NCBI RefSeq assembly: GCF_032854445.1
Contig: NC_088301.1
Span: 59,036,512-59,100,511, forward strand
Reading direction: 5' to 3'
Length of the DNA stretch: 64,000 bases
From: Liolophura sinensis
Lineage: Eukaryota; Mollusca; Polyplacophora; Chitonida; Chitonidae
Shown here: positions 1 through 13,500 of the stretch, piece after piece
How the letters are laid out: the number at the start of each line of letters is the position of its first letter
Position numbering within the stretch: the first letter of the stretch is position 1
The notes under the pieces: model-generated
Databases searched by the model: none
Told to the model about the DNA's origin: nothing
Seen by the model: the letters and a program-made list of their open reading frames with translations, nothing else
Position numbers and translations under genes: made by a program

Positions 1-3000
1 TCATGAGAGGTCAATTGTAGGTATATCAAGGTACCAAGATTTCCAAGGCACCTTGTGGTTACACCATGGTAACTGCTAGCACCTTTGGGGGGGGGGGGTG
101 ATTTGAACTTCATGGTATCATTACCAGATCAATTTCAATGAGAGTGTTTGTCAGACAAAAACAAAATAACTTGTTTTAGTGGCATTTAGGAGTTGGCACA
201 AAACATTGTGACAATAAACCCAGAAGTTCTAAATCTATAAGCAATGCCTTGTCCAGTGTACAAAACAAAATAATAAATAATGGAATTCAGTACACAATGT
301 ATTTATTTCTGCCTCATGTATGACATGAAATGAGAACAATAAAACAATGCCATCTATGCACTGAATTAAGATTTCACAGAAAGGATGAAAATGCCAACCG
401 AATACATGTACATACTGCAACAGTGTTACCTATTAATACTTAATGAATAGGTAGGGACTTAATTGGGGGATCAGCTTATAAGAATGATGTCAACAACAAA
501 TGATAGATAATTTTTTGTTTTCACATAAACTTAAATTATCATTGAGTACTGGCAAGTTTCTAAAATCTATGTTAGCACACAGTTTTATTATGCTGCGCAA
601 AACATTTAAAACTGCATCACTCCATACCAGTCTTGTAATAGGTGATAAAAATTGCAACAATGTTATGTTTTGTATTTACCAAGAAAAATGTACAGGAAAC
701 TTTGAATTCATTGGTAACATGTCAACACTGCCTCTTTGCCCAACCTCAATTGTTGTACAGTAAACTATTTTCCACATTTGATACTTTGTTTCGCCTTGCT
801 GGGCCCTATCCTCTGATAGGAACTATGTCTTCTATATAAAAAAAAGAGTAACAAAAAGAATGTATTGCTTGAGCATAATGTTAAAATGAATGGGCTGAGC
901 TGGTCACATATTTTAATTATCATGCATGTGGAACTGATGCACTTACTGTATTTTCCCAAAACTTGAGCATTTCTCAAGGGACACATTTTGATCGATTCTT
1001 ATTGATTACTCCACAGCATAGGGTTAATTTCACATCAGAAAAGACCTGGCATCAAAAGTATCACTTTAAGACCTTCATGTGTATTTTTACATACCAAACT
1101 TTAGGTAAAATACAGTACTCATGATTGTTCATACTGTACATATATCCATGCTGTACTACATGTAGCCATGCTGTACTACAAACATATTTCGTCTGCCTCT
1201 AACACTACTAAGCATTTGGCCATGTGTAGCAATCATGTGAAGGTTAGGTCATTTTAACAAAACCTCGACACAGCTGGGAGTAGCCTGCCTTGTGATCTGG
1301 GTTTGATTCAACAAAGTCAAGAGCAACTGCTGGCGTATGGCCAGGTTTTGTCTGTTTGCATATTGTTTGTACCACCATGACTGGCATCATCTGCTCTGAT
1401 GTCGCCATGTGAACATCAATGAGACCTGATGCATGTTATGCACCACAGTGACCAGCTACTTGCAAACTGTACTCAGTGAACACAACGGCTATGGATACAA
1501 CTGAAAGCTTCAAATCACACAACAAGTCCATCTACACCCAGCTGCATGGAACCTACCTCATGCTTCATGCAGGTAGCTTTGTAGTGTTGTAAACACTGCA
1601 GAGATTGTGTCAAACAGTGCAGATGACACTCTGATCAATATTCAACTTGTGACTTGCATATAGGCTTACACTGCCATCTGAAAGAAACCTTCAAGAGCCT
1701 CATGACACTTGATGATCTCTACATACATTTCTTGGAGATTTCTCTTTATCATTTTACAGAATTTGGAGTGAGACAAGCAGGCAAATGCCTTATTGACCAT
1801 GAAAGGTTGATGGACTGTGCTCCTCACCAGTTTCTAAACTGTTGCAGTTGTCCCCTAAGATGTCTTCTACATGCAGCCCTGAAGGAGACATACAAATGTA
1901 TATGTTCTAACCTTAGGCCACACCAAAAAAAACTTGTTTCTCGTCCTAAACCTCATGAAAAATTTGGTGGATGTATGTAATGTGTTAATTTTAACAGATA
2001 GTCTGTTATGTGAGTGATGCTAGAATGTACTCTGTTATTATAACACAGTATTGTCATATTCAATCTACTGTCCTGTTAGTCTAATAAGGTCTTCATCTTG
2101 AATTAATAGAATACGTATCATACTAGTATTTAAAATAATAATCTGTGGGAGTAACAGAATACACTCCAGCATCACTCAGACAATAGACTTTCTGCGAAAG
2201 TTAACATGTTTTTTTTTTCCAGTATAAAGTATGGCGGATAAAAGTCTGGATATAATGTGATGGGAAACAAGACATTTCTTATGATGCATCAGTACGTCAT
2301 AGCAGTATTTACCAATCAGATCCTCATCTGAACTGTCTTTCCACTTTTGGAATATTTCTAATTTCCTTTCTCTATTAACAAGAAAAAAATGAGCAGTTCA
2401 ATATTGACTAGAGTCACACGAATAATCACATAATGCTCCAGCTAAAAAAAATATTTTGGTATTACAATGTTTTGTGTACAAAATAGTAATATTTAGCAAA
2501 AACAAAAAGACATGACTAAAAAAATGATATGCAAAAAAAAAAAATCCCTCAATATTTTAACTTCACAAAACACAGGTAACAGCCGAAACTATTTCACTAA
2601 AGACAAACAGCATGAAAAAGAACCTTTGCCTTTCTTACCTAAACACACAAGTAATTCTGGGACTTGAATATAAACAGTAACATTTTAATTTTTTCCATAA
2701 TCATTATCATTTTTCCATACTGGCAAGCCAAATCTGCCCAGCAGATTATTGAAATTATATCGTCTGTAGAGGAAAAGACCAACACCGTGAAAGACAGGCA
2801 TGTTAAATACATGGTATATGACAACATAAGAAACAGGGCAAGTTTTGGGATGAAATGTCTGCACTCCAAAAGTAGTGTAAAACCTATGAGCTATGTCAGA
2901 CAAGAACTGATTTTTATGAAAGCCTCTGTTTTGGTTTTCACCATTTGACACTAGTAGCACCATATTCTGTGCTGCTTATAAAGTCTTGAAGATTACAATT

Positions 3001-5662
3001 ACTTTATTTGTCTTTTGTTTACACTATTTTTTCTAATCAGAACAAAACTAACAAAGTTCAGCCAGACTAGATACAGATAGTATGTCACAATATACATGTA
3101 TCAAAAAAGAAAAGAAAATATAGAAACTCCTTAAGTTCTGCTCTCCATCACGTAACATAACATGCTTTACTGCTCAGTATGAAAGTTGGGTAAGATGTAT
3201 ATAGAGTGTATATTTTGTAGAAAAAAAGAGACAAAAACAACATAAGAGATTTATTCTATTTAGTAGCAATGTATATAAGCAATTTGATGTAAAAGAGTCT
3301 CAAGAAAAGCATGTATCACAGGGATGTGATTTACAACAGGTGTAAATGTCTGCTGAAGTAGCTGGCAAAATACTTAAAGTCACAATGGAGAAAGTGAAAA
3401 TTGGTTTGTGTAGGTTAATAACCAAAAATAAAGACTACATGTGTTTGGCGAACTAGCGTTGCAAAGATTCTTATCTTAAAAAATGAACTTTGTCTGTGAT
3501 CAAATATTATGACAGTTGCTAAGAAGGGCATAGTTAAAATAATGTTACTATAAACAAACACTGACCAAAGTGCTGCTCCACTCACTGAAGAGCACAAAAT
3601 ATGCCGTAAGCCTGAAATTAGTATGGATGCAATGGAATTACAATGTGGGGTAATGTTAGATACCATCAACCATTTGTCATTGTGCAGATGGGTTTGGAGT
3701 TTGACAAATAAGATAATTCTAAAACATTCGCAAGGCTTCATTTGGGGAAACACACAAGCTGCTTTCATTACTATCAGTACACAAAACTTTTTTTATCACC
3801 AAAGAGAAAGGAAATAAAAATACAACACCTGGAAGTGGAGTCAGGCCACACTGGTGTTGTAAAATATGCTCACAAGGATTTTCACCTGTGCCCTGGTTAT
3901 ACATGTTAATCACATAGGCTTCCCAAATTTAACATGGTACAGCACAGGTGAGAAAGATCTTAATTATAGCGTAACATCAGAGCAGGAAATAACAATATAA
4001 CTGGGCATGGAAAGCTGTTACAATGCATTGGTGTAAAGTAAGAAAACATCTAAGAAACAGAGGATTTGTCTGGTATGGTATTAGCATACAATACATATAC
4101 TATGGACTATTGTACAATGTTTCTTTAGTACAGGTATGTCAGCAATGTACATGGTCATCTGTCCAAGGGAAACACAAATATAGTTTCATCATACACAATT
4201 ACCTACGCACATATAGTTGACCAGTAAAGCCAGCCATTTAAGAGAAAAATTTTTTACCAAACATAACAACTGGATGACTGTGCTCTTGTTTTTACCTGTA
4301 TAACCCCATGAATCAGCACAAAGAAAATGTACTTATGTCCTGAAAATTTGATGAGATACAACAAAGGTTGACACATTGATCAGAAATGGGAATGTCCTGA
4401 TGGGGGGCAACATATAACAACAAAATCTGAATGCAGGAAAATCTTCAGAGGAGTGGGGAAGCAAAATGCAATGGTTGAGAATCCAGAAAAACAACACTTC
4501 ACATACAACACATGTTTACAGTAAGGTAAACTATGAAATGAGACAACATATCAACTTACAAAATTTCTATGTCATTTAAATATTCAGTGGTAAACATCTG
4601 CATAATTTTTCTCTATTATTCAACTGAAAGTGCAATAATATCCAAAAATAAGCCCATTCCACCACTGGATACATGAAACCATTCTTTTAACAGTTAAGTA
4701 TTTTTTGTGATAATTATGCATGTTAACAAGGAAAGTAGTATTTTTGCCAGTAGGCCAAATTACAGGAGGTGATGTCACTTAAATACTGTAGGAAATATAA
4801 CTTGACTTATCAAAATGTCAGCATACAGATGTACATACATAGATTCTGCTTCAATCTGAAAGATTCCACATCTTTAGGCCTAGAGGTAAAAGAGAATAGA
4901 TTTTTCATGTTAAAATTGCTTTTATGCACCATGAATCATGGAATATCAAAACCGTTTCCCACATGAGGTTAGATTTCATTATGCTTACTAGCTTTGGTTT
5001 CCAAAAGCCAGAAAAACTACGACAGCAGAATAACAAGGGCGGCGTCTTTTCAATATATCCCATTCCCAAGCCTGTCAGTATGTAATCTCTGTAATAATCT
5101 ATTTATAACAACAATACAAAGTCTTGAATTTAGATCAACTGACACAGGTAGCAAATATCTGTCACTGTCATCAACTAGGACAGGTAGTGCTTGGCACATA
5201 CATGTAGGTGAATGCCAAGAAGACATGAATCTGCACCTATGTTGAATACAAAATTTAATTCATACAAATGATGCAAAAGGTAAGCTCTTTAAGCCAGCTT
5301 AAGTGCTCATCTTTAGTTTTGCTTGTAACTCCTCAAACAAAATAACAAACATTATCATTTAATAATAATTTTCCTTATTTTGTGAAAACAACAACAACAA
5401 CCTCTCTACAGCTGAGAACCTCACCCTAACCCTTCACCATGTTTAATATCAAAACCATGCCAACCAGATCTACATGTGGACTAGCCATCCCATAATTTCT
5501 CACAACATTATCCACCTTCAGTTCATCCAGTGCACCAGAGGGATTCCGTGGATCACAGGTATAAATTGATGGAACAAAACTGCACATATCTACAGTGCTT
5601 TCTTCCTAAGTCTTTGTTCACATGTCTGCCTTGGGACAATGAGGCAGGCAATGATGTAGGAT
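1..5662. other. Non-coding stretch downstream of ARL6IP5
   Basis: I find no supportable gene here. The part nearest 5662 is presumably the 3' UTR of the minus-strand ARL6IP5 gene. Visible landmarks are a poly-G run near 86-98, a 14-bp direct duplication near 1148-1181 (CCATGCTGTACTAC twice) and a hairpin element at 1981-2207. Short open frames at 1654-1980 (plus), 1250-1500 (minus) and 2685-2963 (minus) resemble nothing I recognise and have no convincing splice context. Confidence 0.6.
1981..2207. mobile_element. Hairpin MITE-like element with ~65-bp inverted arms
   Basis: The left arm (about 1981-2045) and the right arm (about 2138-2207) are imperfect inverted repeats. Both contain the shared core GAGTGATGCT followed by a related AGAATGTACTCTGTTA-type stretch, and both end in a GTTAA block. 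The roughly 90-bp loop between them has no coding potential. This is the layout of a short non-autonomous DNA transposon. I could not identify a clear target-site duplication, so the family is unknown. Confidence 0.6.
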
Positions 5663-8600
5663 CTAGGACCCAGCCTCTTGCTCCTGACCCAAACCCTCAA
5701 GAATCAAGCCCATCGGCGTTCTCTTCAGGCCCACAAACTCCATCTTATTGGAAAACTTGTTCTTCATGTTGCGCATCCTCAAGGAAGCATGAATCAAAAT
5801 TACTGAAAAACGACGAAAAAAAAAAAATACATGGAAATCTGTTACAAGATAATCCAAATGCACCGGTAAAAAGTCATGCATCATTCAACAATAGAACATG
5901 TTACCACTTCACTGTTGGTCAAAATATTCAAGAAACTTCATTCAAAATTTTCATCCTTTTTGAAAGTACAATGTATGGTAAAGAGACACTATCATGTCTG
6001 AACATTTGACACAATCATACAGAAATAAGACAATAGATGTGTAAGCAATTAACTGTAAAATAGTTAGCTGGGAAACAAATAAAAATTTTACTAGCCCACA
6101 ATCCTACTTTGTATGGTAGCGTACTTACAGAGTAATGGTAATGCCACCCCAAACATAAACACGATGACAGCCCCAAACATATACACAACCAGGTAACCAC
6201 CGACCAGGACTATCATCACACTTATGATTGGATGATCTCTTTTGAACCTCTTCGCTCGCCACTGAGTGTTTGTGCAGTACACAAATCCCAGGAACACAAC
6301 CGAAATAGCAGCAAAACCAAGCACCATTTTAACAGGATGGATAATTCTGAAGGAAAACAAGAGAAAATATACAGTACACAATGTATATCGATTGGTTACA
6401 TAAAGGTTACGGACTGGTTACTCAAAGTCAATTGACTGCTACAAAAAGGTTAAGTCACTCTTACCCTTCAGCTAAGCGCAAAAGCCTAGCAAAGAATGGC
6501 AGTAGCTTACACCCGCTGTTGTCATGCCTTTAAATATCATCATTGGGCAGGCCACTGAATTTGGTGCAAAATTCAATTTCAAAACCTTTCCACCTAGCTT
6601 TATCGAGAAACCATTGTGGCTAGTGTGCCATAAGTACAAATCTATGCAATCATTTATAGATTCAGTTGAGTGAAAATGTGTTGGGTCCACGCCATTCAGG
6701 TTTGATGCCCTATTGCTTTTGTAAAGATTAATATTATTCTCCAAAACTTTGCACCTGTTCACCAGGCAAAACTAGTATAGCCATGCTTTGGAAACTTATA
6801 GTTAATGCAGCGTTAAAAAACTAGGGGTCATAGGTCACATGACCTGGTGGCCATATCATACTTACAGAAATTTCATCAGTAAACTTCTCCTCCAAAACAA
6901 CTGATTGCAGACTAAGATATAACTGTTCTCCAAGGCCTTCTCTAGAATTTATGTTTGTTTTCATTTCAGTTCTTATGTTAACTAGGCTTATGTGACCATG
7001 GTTAATAGGTCACAAAACCTATATTTCAGTTGTGTTATTTTTTCTTTGGAACTTTATCCTGTAAAAAAGAGCCAAATATGATTGTAACTTTAAGTTATAA
7101 TATAATAAAATCTAGAATGATGGGTACCGTGCTCTCTCGTTTTACAGGTATGTCCACCGTTTTGAGTTATGATCACTAGATTTGTTTCTTTCTGAAGACT
7201 TAATATTTTGCCACCCAGAGTCAGTCTGCACAAAGTTTTGCAAGGAATCGGAAAGGAAATTATAAACACTTTGCTGTCACAGGGGCCATGCTTTTGGCAT
7301 TTTGGCCCACTGCCTTAATGACAAACATTGCCCAAACTAATATACAGCTAGTAAAGTGAATAAAAATATGATGGTTTTCTTTCAGACTTAAAAGCTCTCA
7401 GAAATTTTACACGATTTCTTTTTGCACATTCACAATGCATGCTCCCCTATGATACGAGCCTTCAATTTCTTGTAGAAATGACCCTGTATCATATGAGGGA
7501 ATCAGGTAGAAAAGAAAAATAAGCGTGTATGTAAATTTTGATTGGCTACTGCAACCTCCATTATAAATACATCAAAGATACATATGTGCTAAATAGTAGA
7601 AGTGCCGTCAAAATTTCCACAGCTTGCATCAGGATCTGAAGACTAACCCTCTCGTGGACATGAAGAATGAGACAGAGCGGTGTGACTTGGTGCAATATCT
7701 ACAGTGCTTTACCAGCAACAGCAAATCTGTGCCTGATGTTGTGAAAGTGACTATAAACTTGATCACACTGAGTCCAAACCCAGAAGATGACACAAGTTCT
7801 TTCTGCACTTTTCTTTTATGTCTTATCTGAAATAATTGGCAGTTATGACCATGTTAAATACTATCACGGCCATCACTGTCAGACCTCACAGCAGTACTGG
7901 TATTATCAATTTTTAACAAATGATGATTAGCAAAAGCCTAATTTATAAGAGGTGAAATCTTTCCTGTAGAGACTGTAAATATTGCTTTCTATTGCTTGCT
8001 TTCCACATTACACAGCGGCAAGCAGACAAGGAGGTGCAAAATAAGAAGGAAGGTATAGGTTGATAATAACTAGAAATTACAGTACAGTATGTTAGGTAAC
8101 ATAACAGCATATGTATCTTGTAAACGTCAACAAAACCTATCTTTTTTATATATATTTAAGAGGCAGAGTAGCAGAGTTTTGTAATAACTCCTTTCATACT
8201 TGTCTGAGTAAAATTTCTTGGCACAAGTGAGACAGCAAATGGGCTGATGTCTGCTGTCTCAAATCCAGCAAAGGTCTAACAGAGTATTCAACATGGGTCA
8301 GACATGATTTCAGTTAAACATTCAGTCAACCATTCAGTCAGACAAGTCAACGCACAGAATTTCATGTCGTTGGTTTAAGTAGTTTCACAATGCGTCAAAA
8401 ATCTAATTTCTGAGTTAACACCGAAAGGGAGAGAACTTTTTGATTTAAAACGATTCAAACATCTAGGCTAAGTTTCTTAGTTGCAGGTAACTCATTGAAG
8501 CCTTTGGTTTCAGATAATCACTCAGCGACAGATCACTTAATAGACGCTCTTCACGTAATCCATGCCAAAGAGAACAGTTGGTCGGCAAACGCAGAAAAGC

Positions 8601-8854
8601 ACACCTTCATCACGTTCATGTGTCGTGGCAGCAGGCGAGTTAGTCCAGCATAAAATCAATTACAGAGGTTCTTACCCGATTAGAAGAAACACAACGACAG
8701 CCGTCAAGAAATAATTTGTCTGGTAGTAAAGAAGATTGTTCAGAACTCTGTTCGACCATTTTTCTGGATCTCTAAGATTCGGAATCTGGAATCTTGCCGA
8801 TTCAAAGGCAAAATCATTAAGAGATCGCAGTGGAGCCAACTCAATTTCCGCCAT
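5663..8854 (-). CDS. ARL6IP5: PRA1 family protein (ARL6IP5/PRAF3-like), 3 exons
   Basis: The exons are 8854-8676, 6346-6129 and 5802-5663, with consistent GT-AG sites and phases, giving about 178 residues (family members are about 180-190). The protein starts [15 protein letters not shown] and contains [17 protein letters not shown] near residues 32-48, the PRA1 signature leading into the first hydrophobic hairpin. A second hydrophobic pair lies in exon 2 ([16 protein letters not shown]). Exon 3 encodes [13 protein letters not shown] and GLKRTPMG, a conserved tail of ARL6IP5. These proteins sit in ER and Golgi membranes and modulate vesicle traffic, including glutamate-transporter export in vertebrates. 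The start codon is the first ATG of the exon and has a purine at -3. The gene is divergent from UBA3. PRAF2 is a close paralogue and cannot be fully excluded, but the UBA3 neighbour favours ARL6IP5. Confidence 0.93.
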
Positions 8855-9129
8855 GCTGTCAGCTGTGACCCCCTATAACATTGACAATTTATAAACAATC
8901 TGTATTTCGCACACAGATTGAGCTTTTGTGTGTTCAAAGGAGATTGTATGTTGCTTATCGTCGATTATGAATGATTGTTAAAATTTGTGTCCGCTGTTAT
9001 GCTCATATAGAGTCACAAGGAAAGGAACGACGTAATTATTAAGTCTATTAGGGGCGAATACATTGACAGTTGCGCGCCGCATGGTATTTGAAGTGAAAAC
9101 AAATCGGTAGTATTTAGACATAAACAGCG
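8855..9129. promoter_or_regulatory. Probable bidirectional promoter between ARL6IP5 and UBA3
   Basis: Only about 275 bp separate the ARL6IP5 start codon from a plausible first splice donor of UBA3 at 9129/9130 (AACAGCG/GTGAGT). The interval contains a small GC-rich patch (GCGCGCCGC near 9073) in otherwise AT-rich DNA and no evident TATA box pointing either way. A head-to-head housekeeping pair with so short a gap normally shares a promoter. The exact start sites are inferred. Confidence 0.6.
9040..9129 (+). other. Putative non-coding first exon of UBA3
   Basis: The proposed donor AACAGCG/GTGAGT at 9130 would join the acceptor ending TCTCTTTTAG at 10446, just upstream of the first in-frame UBA3 ATG. 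The candidate exon has one short upstream ORF (ATG at 9080, 9 codons then TAG). No coding sequence equivalent to the vertebrate UBA3 N-terminal extension is visible, so the exon is called as 5' UTR. Its 5' end is a guess. Confidence 0.4.
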
Positions 9130-10508
9130 GTGAGTCTGGGCGAAGTAGAAGTCATATCGTGGTTTAGTCTGTATGTCTGTTCTCATAGGCTGAACCAAAT
9201 TGTCTGTTTCTCAAAGTTTTTTGAAATTTGGTGGTGTAATAATAATCGGACACTCATGGATGGAGTGATATACGTTACTACCGGCTTACCAAAGGAATCT
9301 AGGAGTTCTTCTTATCCAACTAATTAATAATGTTCACAATATTCTCAAACAGATCATGTAATTACAACTGGACGGTACATGGAATGAAAACAGAGAAAAA
9401 AGTCAAATAAATCGTGTATTGTAGGGCAAACTAGTGGTAGTGTGCTGAAGTGATACAAAAATAACACTAGCTGGACGGGTTTAATCTTACAACATTGGTT
9501 ACGCTCGATTCAGTGTTCCATACCAGAAATTCAGCAATGGTTTCACATCTCCTGCACTAGTACAGTTATATTGAATGTTGAGGTCTGTTTTCAACAATTT
9601 CTTATATTTACTTGTCTGTGTGTTTAATCATTGAATTCAGAGACATGGCAGGTCAATTCTGCATGATACTTTGTGGAACAAAGTTGGCCGTTAAATCTAT
9701 TCCAAAACTGAGGCACACATCAATTTCTGGTGTGCATTGATGAGAATAGGATTTTTATTACCAGTCCTGTAAGTGCAAATCTATTACTAAGTCGAAGTGT
9801 TGTTGAAATCCACAGGAATATTTCCTTCTCACTCATTAAAATAACTGTGCTGTCATGGCAAGTCAGGTGTACTGAAATCTCGAATCTGCGTGCCAAAGGA
9901 TACGGAAATCAACCTAGCAAGACAAAACCACGCAACCAGTCTTAAATGACAACTTTAGTTATGATTTCATTAGTGATCAGGGATGTAAAATAGAAAGAAT
10001 AATTAGCCCAGCCAGTCAGGCGTGAAAATAAATTCTAAAGGCTCCAGTCAAGACTTGGGACTATTATGACCCACCTGATTTTATGCTGATTTGGAATGGA
10101 TTTAATGGCAAACTTTGTTTTCCAAAGTGCGCAAAGGACCTACGGCATTTTTTAATTCAACATTAAGCAGCAAGCAGAGGCAAATAAATATCTGAAATTG
10201 TTGAAAGGAGACCTCAACGTTCAATTTAACTGAACTACTCCTACACCAGCCAATTAGCTGTGATTCCCTATCCCATGAGAATGTAAATGTATACAAATAT
10301 TCCAGAAAAAGAATTTTGGAACTATCAGGTTATGTAAGGGCAGGGGTGGTCTTAGTTGGGGATTGTTACATTCTGTGTTGGTAAAGTGTATGGATGCCAC
10401 TGTTTACAACCATTTATAAAAACATTTATGCTATAATCTCTTTTAGGAAATATTTACTTGGGTGACTTAACAAAACTATCTGTTCAGAGATCCATTCACA
10501 AGACAGAC

Positions 10509-13500
10509 ATGGAAGAAAGTTGGCCAGGACGCTGGAACCATGTGAAGAAGTTCTTGGAGAGGACTGGACCATTTGCACATCCAGACTTTGAACCTAGCCC
10601 TGAGGTGCATATAGTTCATCAGGTTTTTTTTTTTTTTTTTTTTTTGGGGGGGGGGGGGCTTAGGGGATTTCCAATGGGACAGTAAAATATAGAATCAGTG
10701 TGGTCCTAATGTCTGTAGCTGAAAAGATAATACAAACTTACGTTTGATGAAAGCAGGTTTGATGGAAGCTAAATTTTAGTTGTTTTTTTTTTTAGAAAAA
10801 TCAATCAAATACCTGTCAAGTATGCTTTTAAAACCTTAGGTTTTGGGCCCATCAAGAATGATAATGCATGAAGCCATTGGTGAGATTATTGCAGCTACAA
10901 AATCTGTTGAGCTATTAAGGATAAGAATTTCAATCTTCCATTGATTAGACATAGGAAACAACCTAAACTCACAAAGTTTGTAAACATATTTTGATGTAAA
11001 TAAAGTGTATTGATAGTGACCCATGTATTCTTGTGTTCCCTGAAATAATAGCTGTGTACATGTTTATTACTGACAACACTTTACATTGAACTTGTTTGAA
11101 ATGAGTTAGGTCTGCCAGTGGTTCCCCTTTATTTTGTGTTGCTATTCAGTTTTCTTGATAATACACTCAGCATTGCTATATTTACTGTTAGTGTGTTTAC
11201 CCTGGTTTCCTCTCACCATATTGCTGGCCGCAGTTGTGTAAGTGGAATATTCTTGAGTACGGCGTAAAACACCAATCAAATAAATAAAGAAATATTTACT
11301 GTGAGAAGTATGTGTGCTGTACTTGACAGTTAATCAACAAGCAGAGTTTTAACTGCAGCTCTGCATCAAGTGTTGTTAATTTTTCCTACAGGAGCATATT
11401 TCACGCAAAATGAAAATGGTGCTTGTGTTGAATATGTTTGATATACAGGTATTTTTCTGTCAATAGGTTCTTGATTTCATGCAGCAGATGTGTAAACTGT
11501 TGGTCATAGGTGCAGGTGGTCTTGGATGTGAACTCCTGAAAGATTTGGTATGAGTTATTTCTCCTTGTTATCATTTCCCTTACACACTGGTACATATAAA
11601 GATCAACACAAGCAAAAATAGGTCTATGTGGGCATTTGTGGCTGAAAATAGTTGATCTTATACATGTAAATAAATAATGTACATATCTGGTTATCTTTCA
11701 GGAATATTAACGAAATATTTGCTACATTCAGTACAGGATAAGTATATTTTGTTTTTTAATGCCATCTATGTATTTCCCTCATGTTTGAAGTAGAAGAAAA
11801 TGAATGCACCTATCTGGATACCTTGTATTTTTATTGTTATTTTGGCAGGCAATGCTAGGGTTTCAGAATATTCATGTGATTGATATGGACACTATAGATG
11901 TATCAAATCTCAACAGACAGTTTCTCTTCAGGTAAAACCATCAGATAAGATGGACTCTATATGACCCAAAAGTTTGCCCCAAAAAGTGCATCTTAGAAAC
12001 CAGTGCTTGTAAACTCACATTTTCCCAGGATATCATAATATCTTCCAAAGAATCACCTTTCAGAGATAAATACATGTAGAACTTGTGTAAAAATGTGCAA
12101 TTTTAGTTGTGGGCGAAATTTTAGGTCTATTATCATAAATGTCTAATAGTACATTGTAACAGTATTTTCGTACAAAATTTATATAATATACAAAATAAAA
12201 TATGATATAAATAGAATTTGTGGTGTGTAATTACCGAAGTGTCGGAATGCTTAGAGTTTGACAGGTATTGGGCATGTTTTACCAGATCACCACTGTAATC
12301 CTGTAAACAGTATCACAGGTTAAGAGTATTGTATTGATTTTATTTTAGTACATCTTACTTTCTCTAAAAGGAGGTTTTACTATGCTGTTTATTCTACCAA
12401 GTACTGAAATTCAATAGTATTTCGTAAATGTTGAAGAGTGCTGGTTATTTGTTACAAATCATACCAATTAGATTACTTCATTTTCCATTTTAATAATTAC
12501 ATGTGACAAATTGTTTCTCAGATGTTACTTTTGGTGATATTTCCCATGTGTTGTAAGTTATTACCTTTGTTCTTATAGGCCTAAGGATGTGGGGAAGTCG
12601 AAAGCTAAAGTTGCAGCAGAATTTATCAACACCAGAGTACCAGGCTGTAATGTAACACCGTATCCTTTACAGGAAAGGAATTGATTGGAAAATGAAGAAT
12701 TTTATTCCTTTGCAACTCCGTTAATGTTGCTGTTTTATCTCCTAACTTACTCATGAGATACTAGAGACAAACCAGACCTCCATGTAAGAATTGCATCTGG
12801 TTTATTTAGCTGTATTTACTTGCATTTCTGAATCATTATAACATATTGCCATATCTATGATCCTTTACTTCTATCAGGTATTTCTGCAAAATTCAAGATT
12901 TTGATGATTCATTTTACAGAGGTAAGTGGAAACGTAGTATTTTCTGTAAATATTTGTGCCATGAATAAAGAAGCACAGAAGTTTTTGCATGAAGGTCCCG
13001 ACCGATCTCTTTATGCTTTTCTCCTTTATGGGATTACACATTGTCATCTCTGAAAAATCATGAATATATGTCCCAGTGATGAATTTCATAAACAGTCTTA
13101 CACTTTGAAATTCTGTAGGAAGTCGTGAAAAAGTTGTGAATTAGCACAAGTATTAGTAATATGGCATGTTCATTGCTTGAATTGTTATCGATTGGTGAAT
13201 GTGGATGCCTTTATTATTCCAATCTGTTGGCAAAACACCTGAGCTACGATCTTTAATCGTGCATTACTAGTTTTCAGTTTTTGTTATGAAACTCAAGAAG
13301 GTGGTGTTGCATATTAAATTCAGGATGCTCAATTTTCAGAGACATATTTGATCCAAAAGAATGTTATATACTGCTATGGTTGATTCAGGGGATGGATGTA
13401 ATTCTTGATTTCCACTGCTTTCCAGATTTTCACATAATAATCTGTGGTTTAGACTCTATACTTGCCAGAAGATGGATTAATGGAATGGTGGTAAGAGAAC

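Noticed and set aside
1654-1980. 108-codon plus-strand open frame
   Set aside because: No recognisable domain, no start or splice support and no family resemblance.
2685-2963. 92-codon minus-strand open frame with a hydrophobic segment (VSYVVIYHVFNMPVFHG)
   Set aside because: It could be an exon of an unknown membrane protein, but there are no partner exons, no clear splice sites and no family I recognise.
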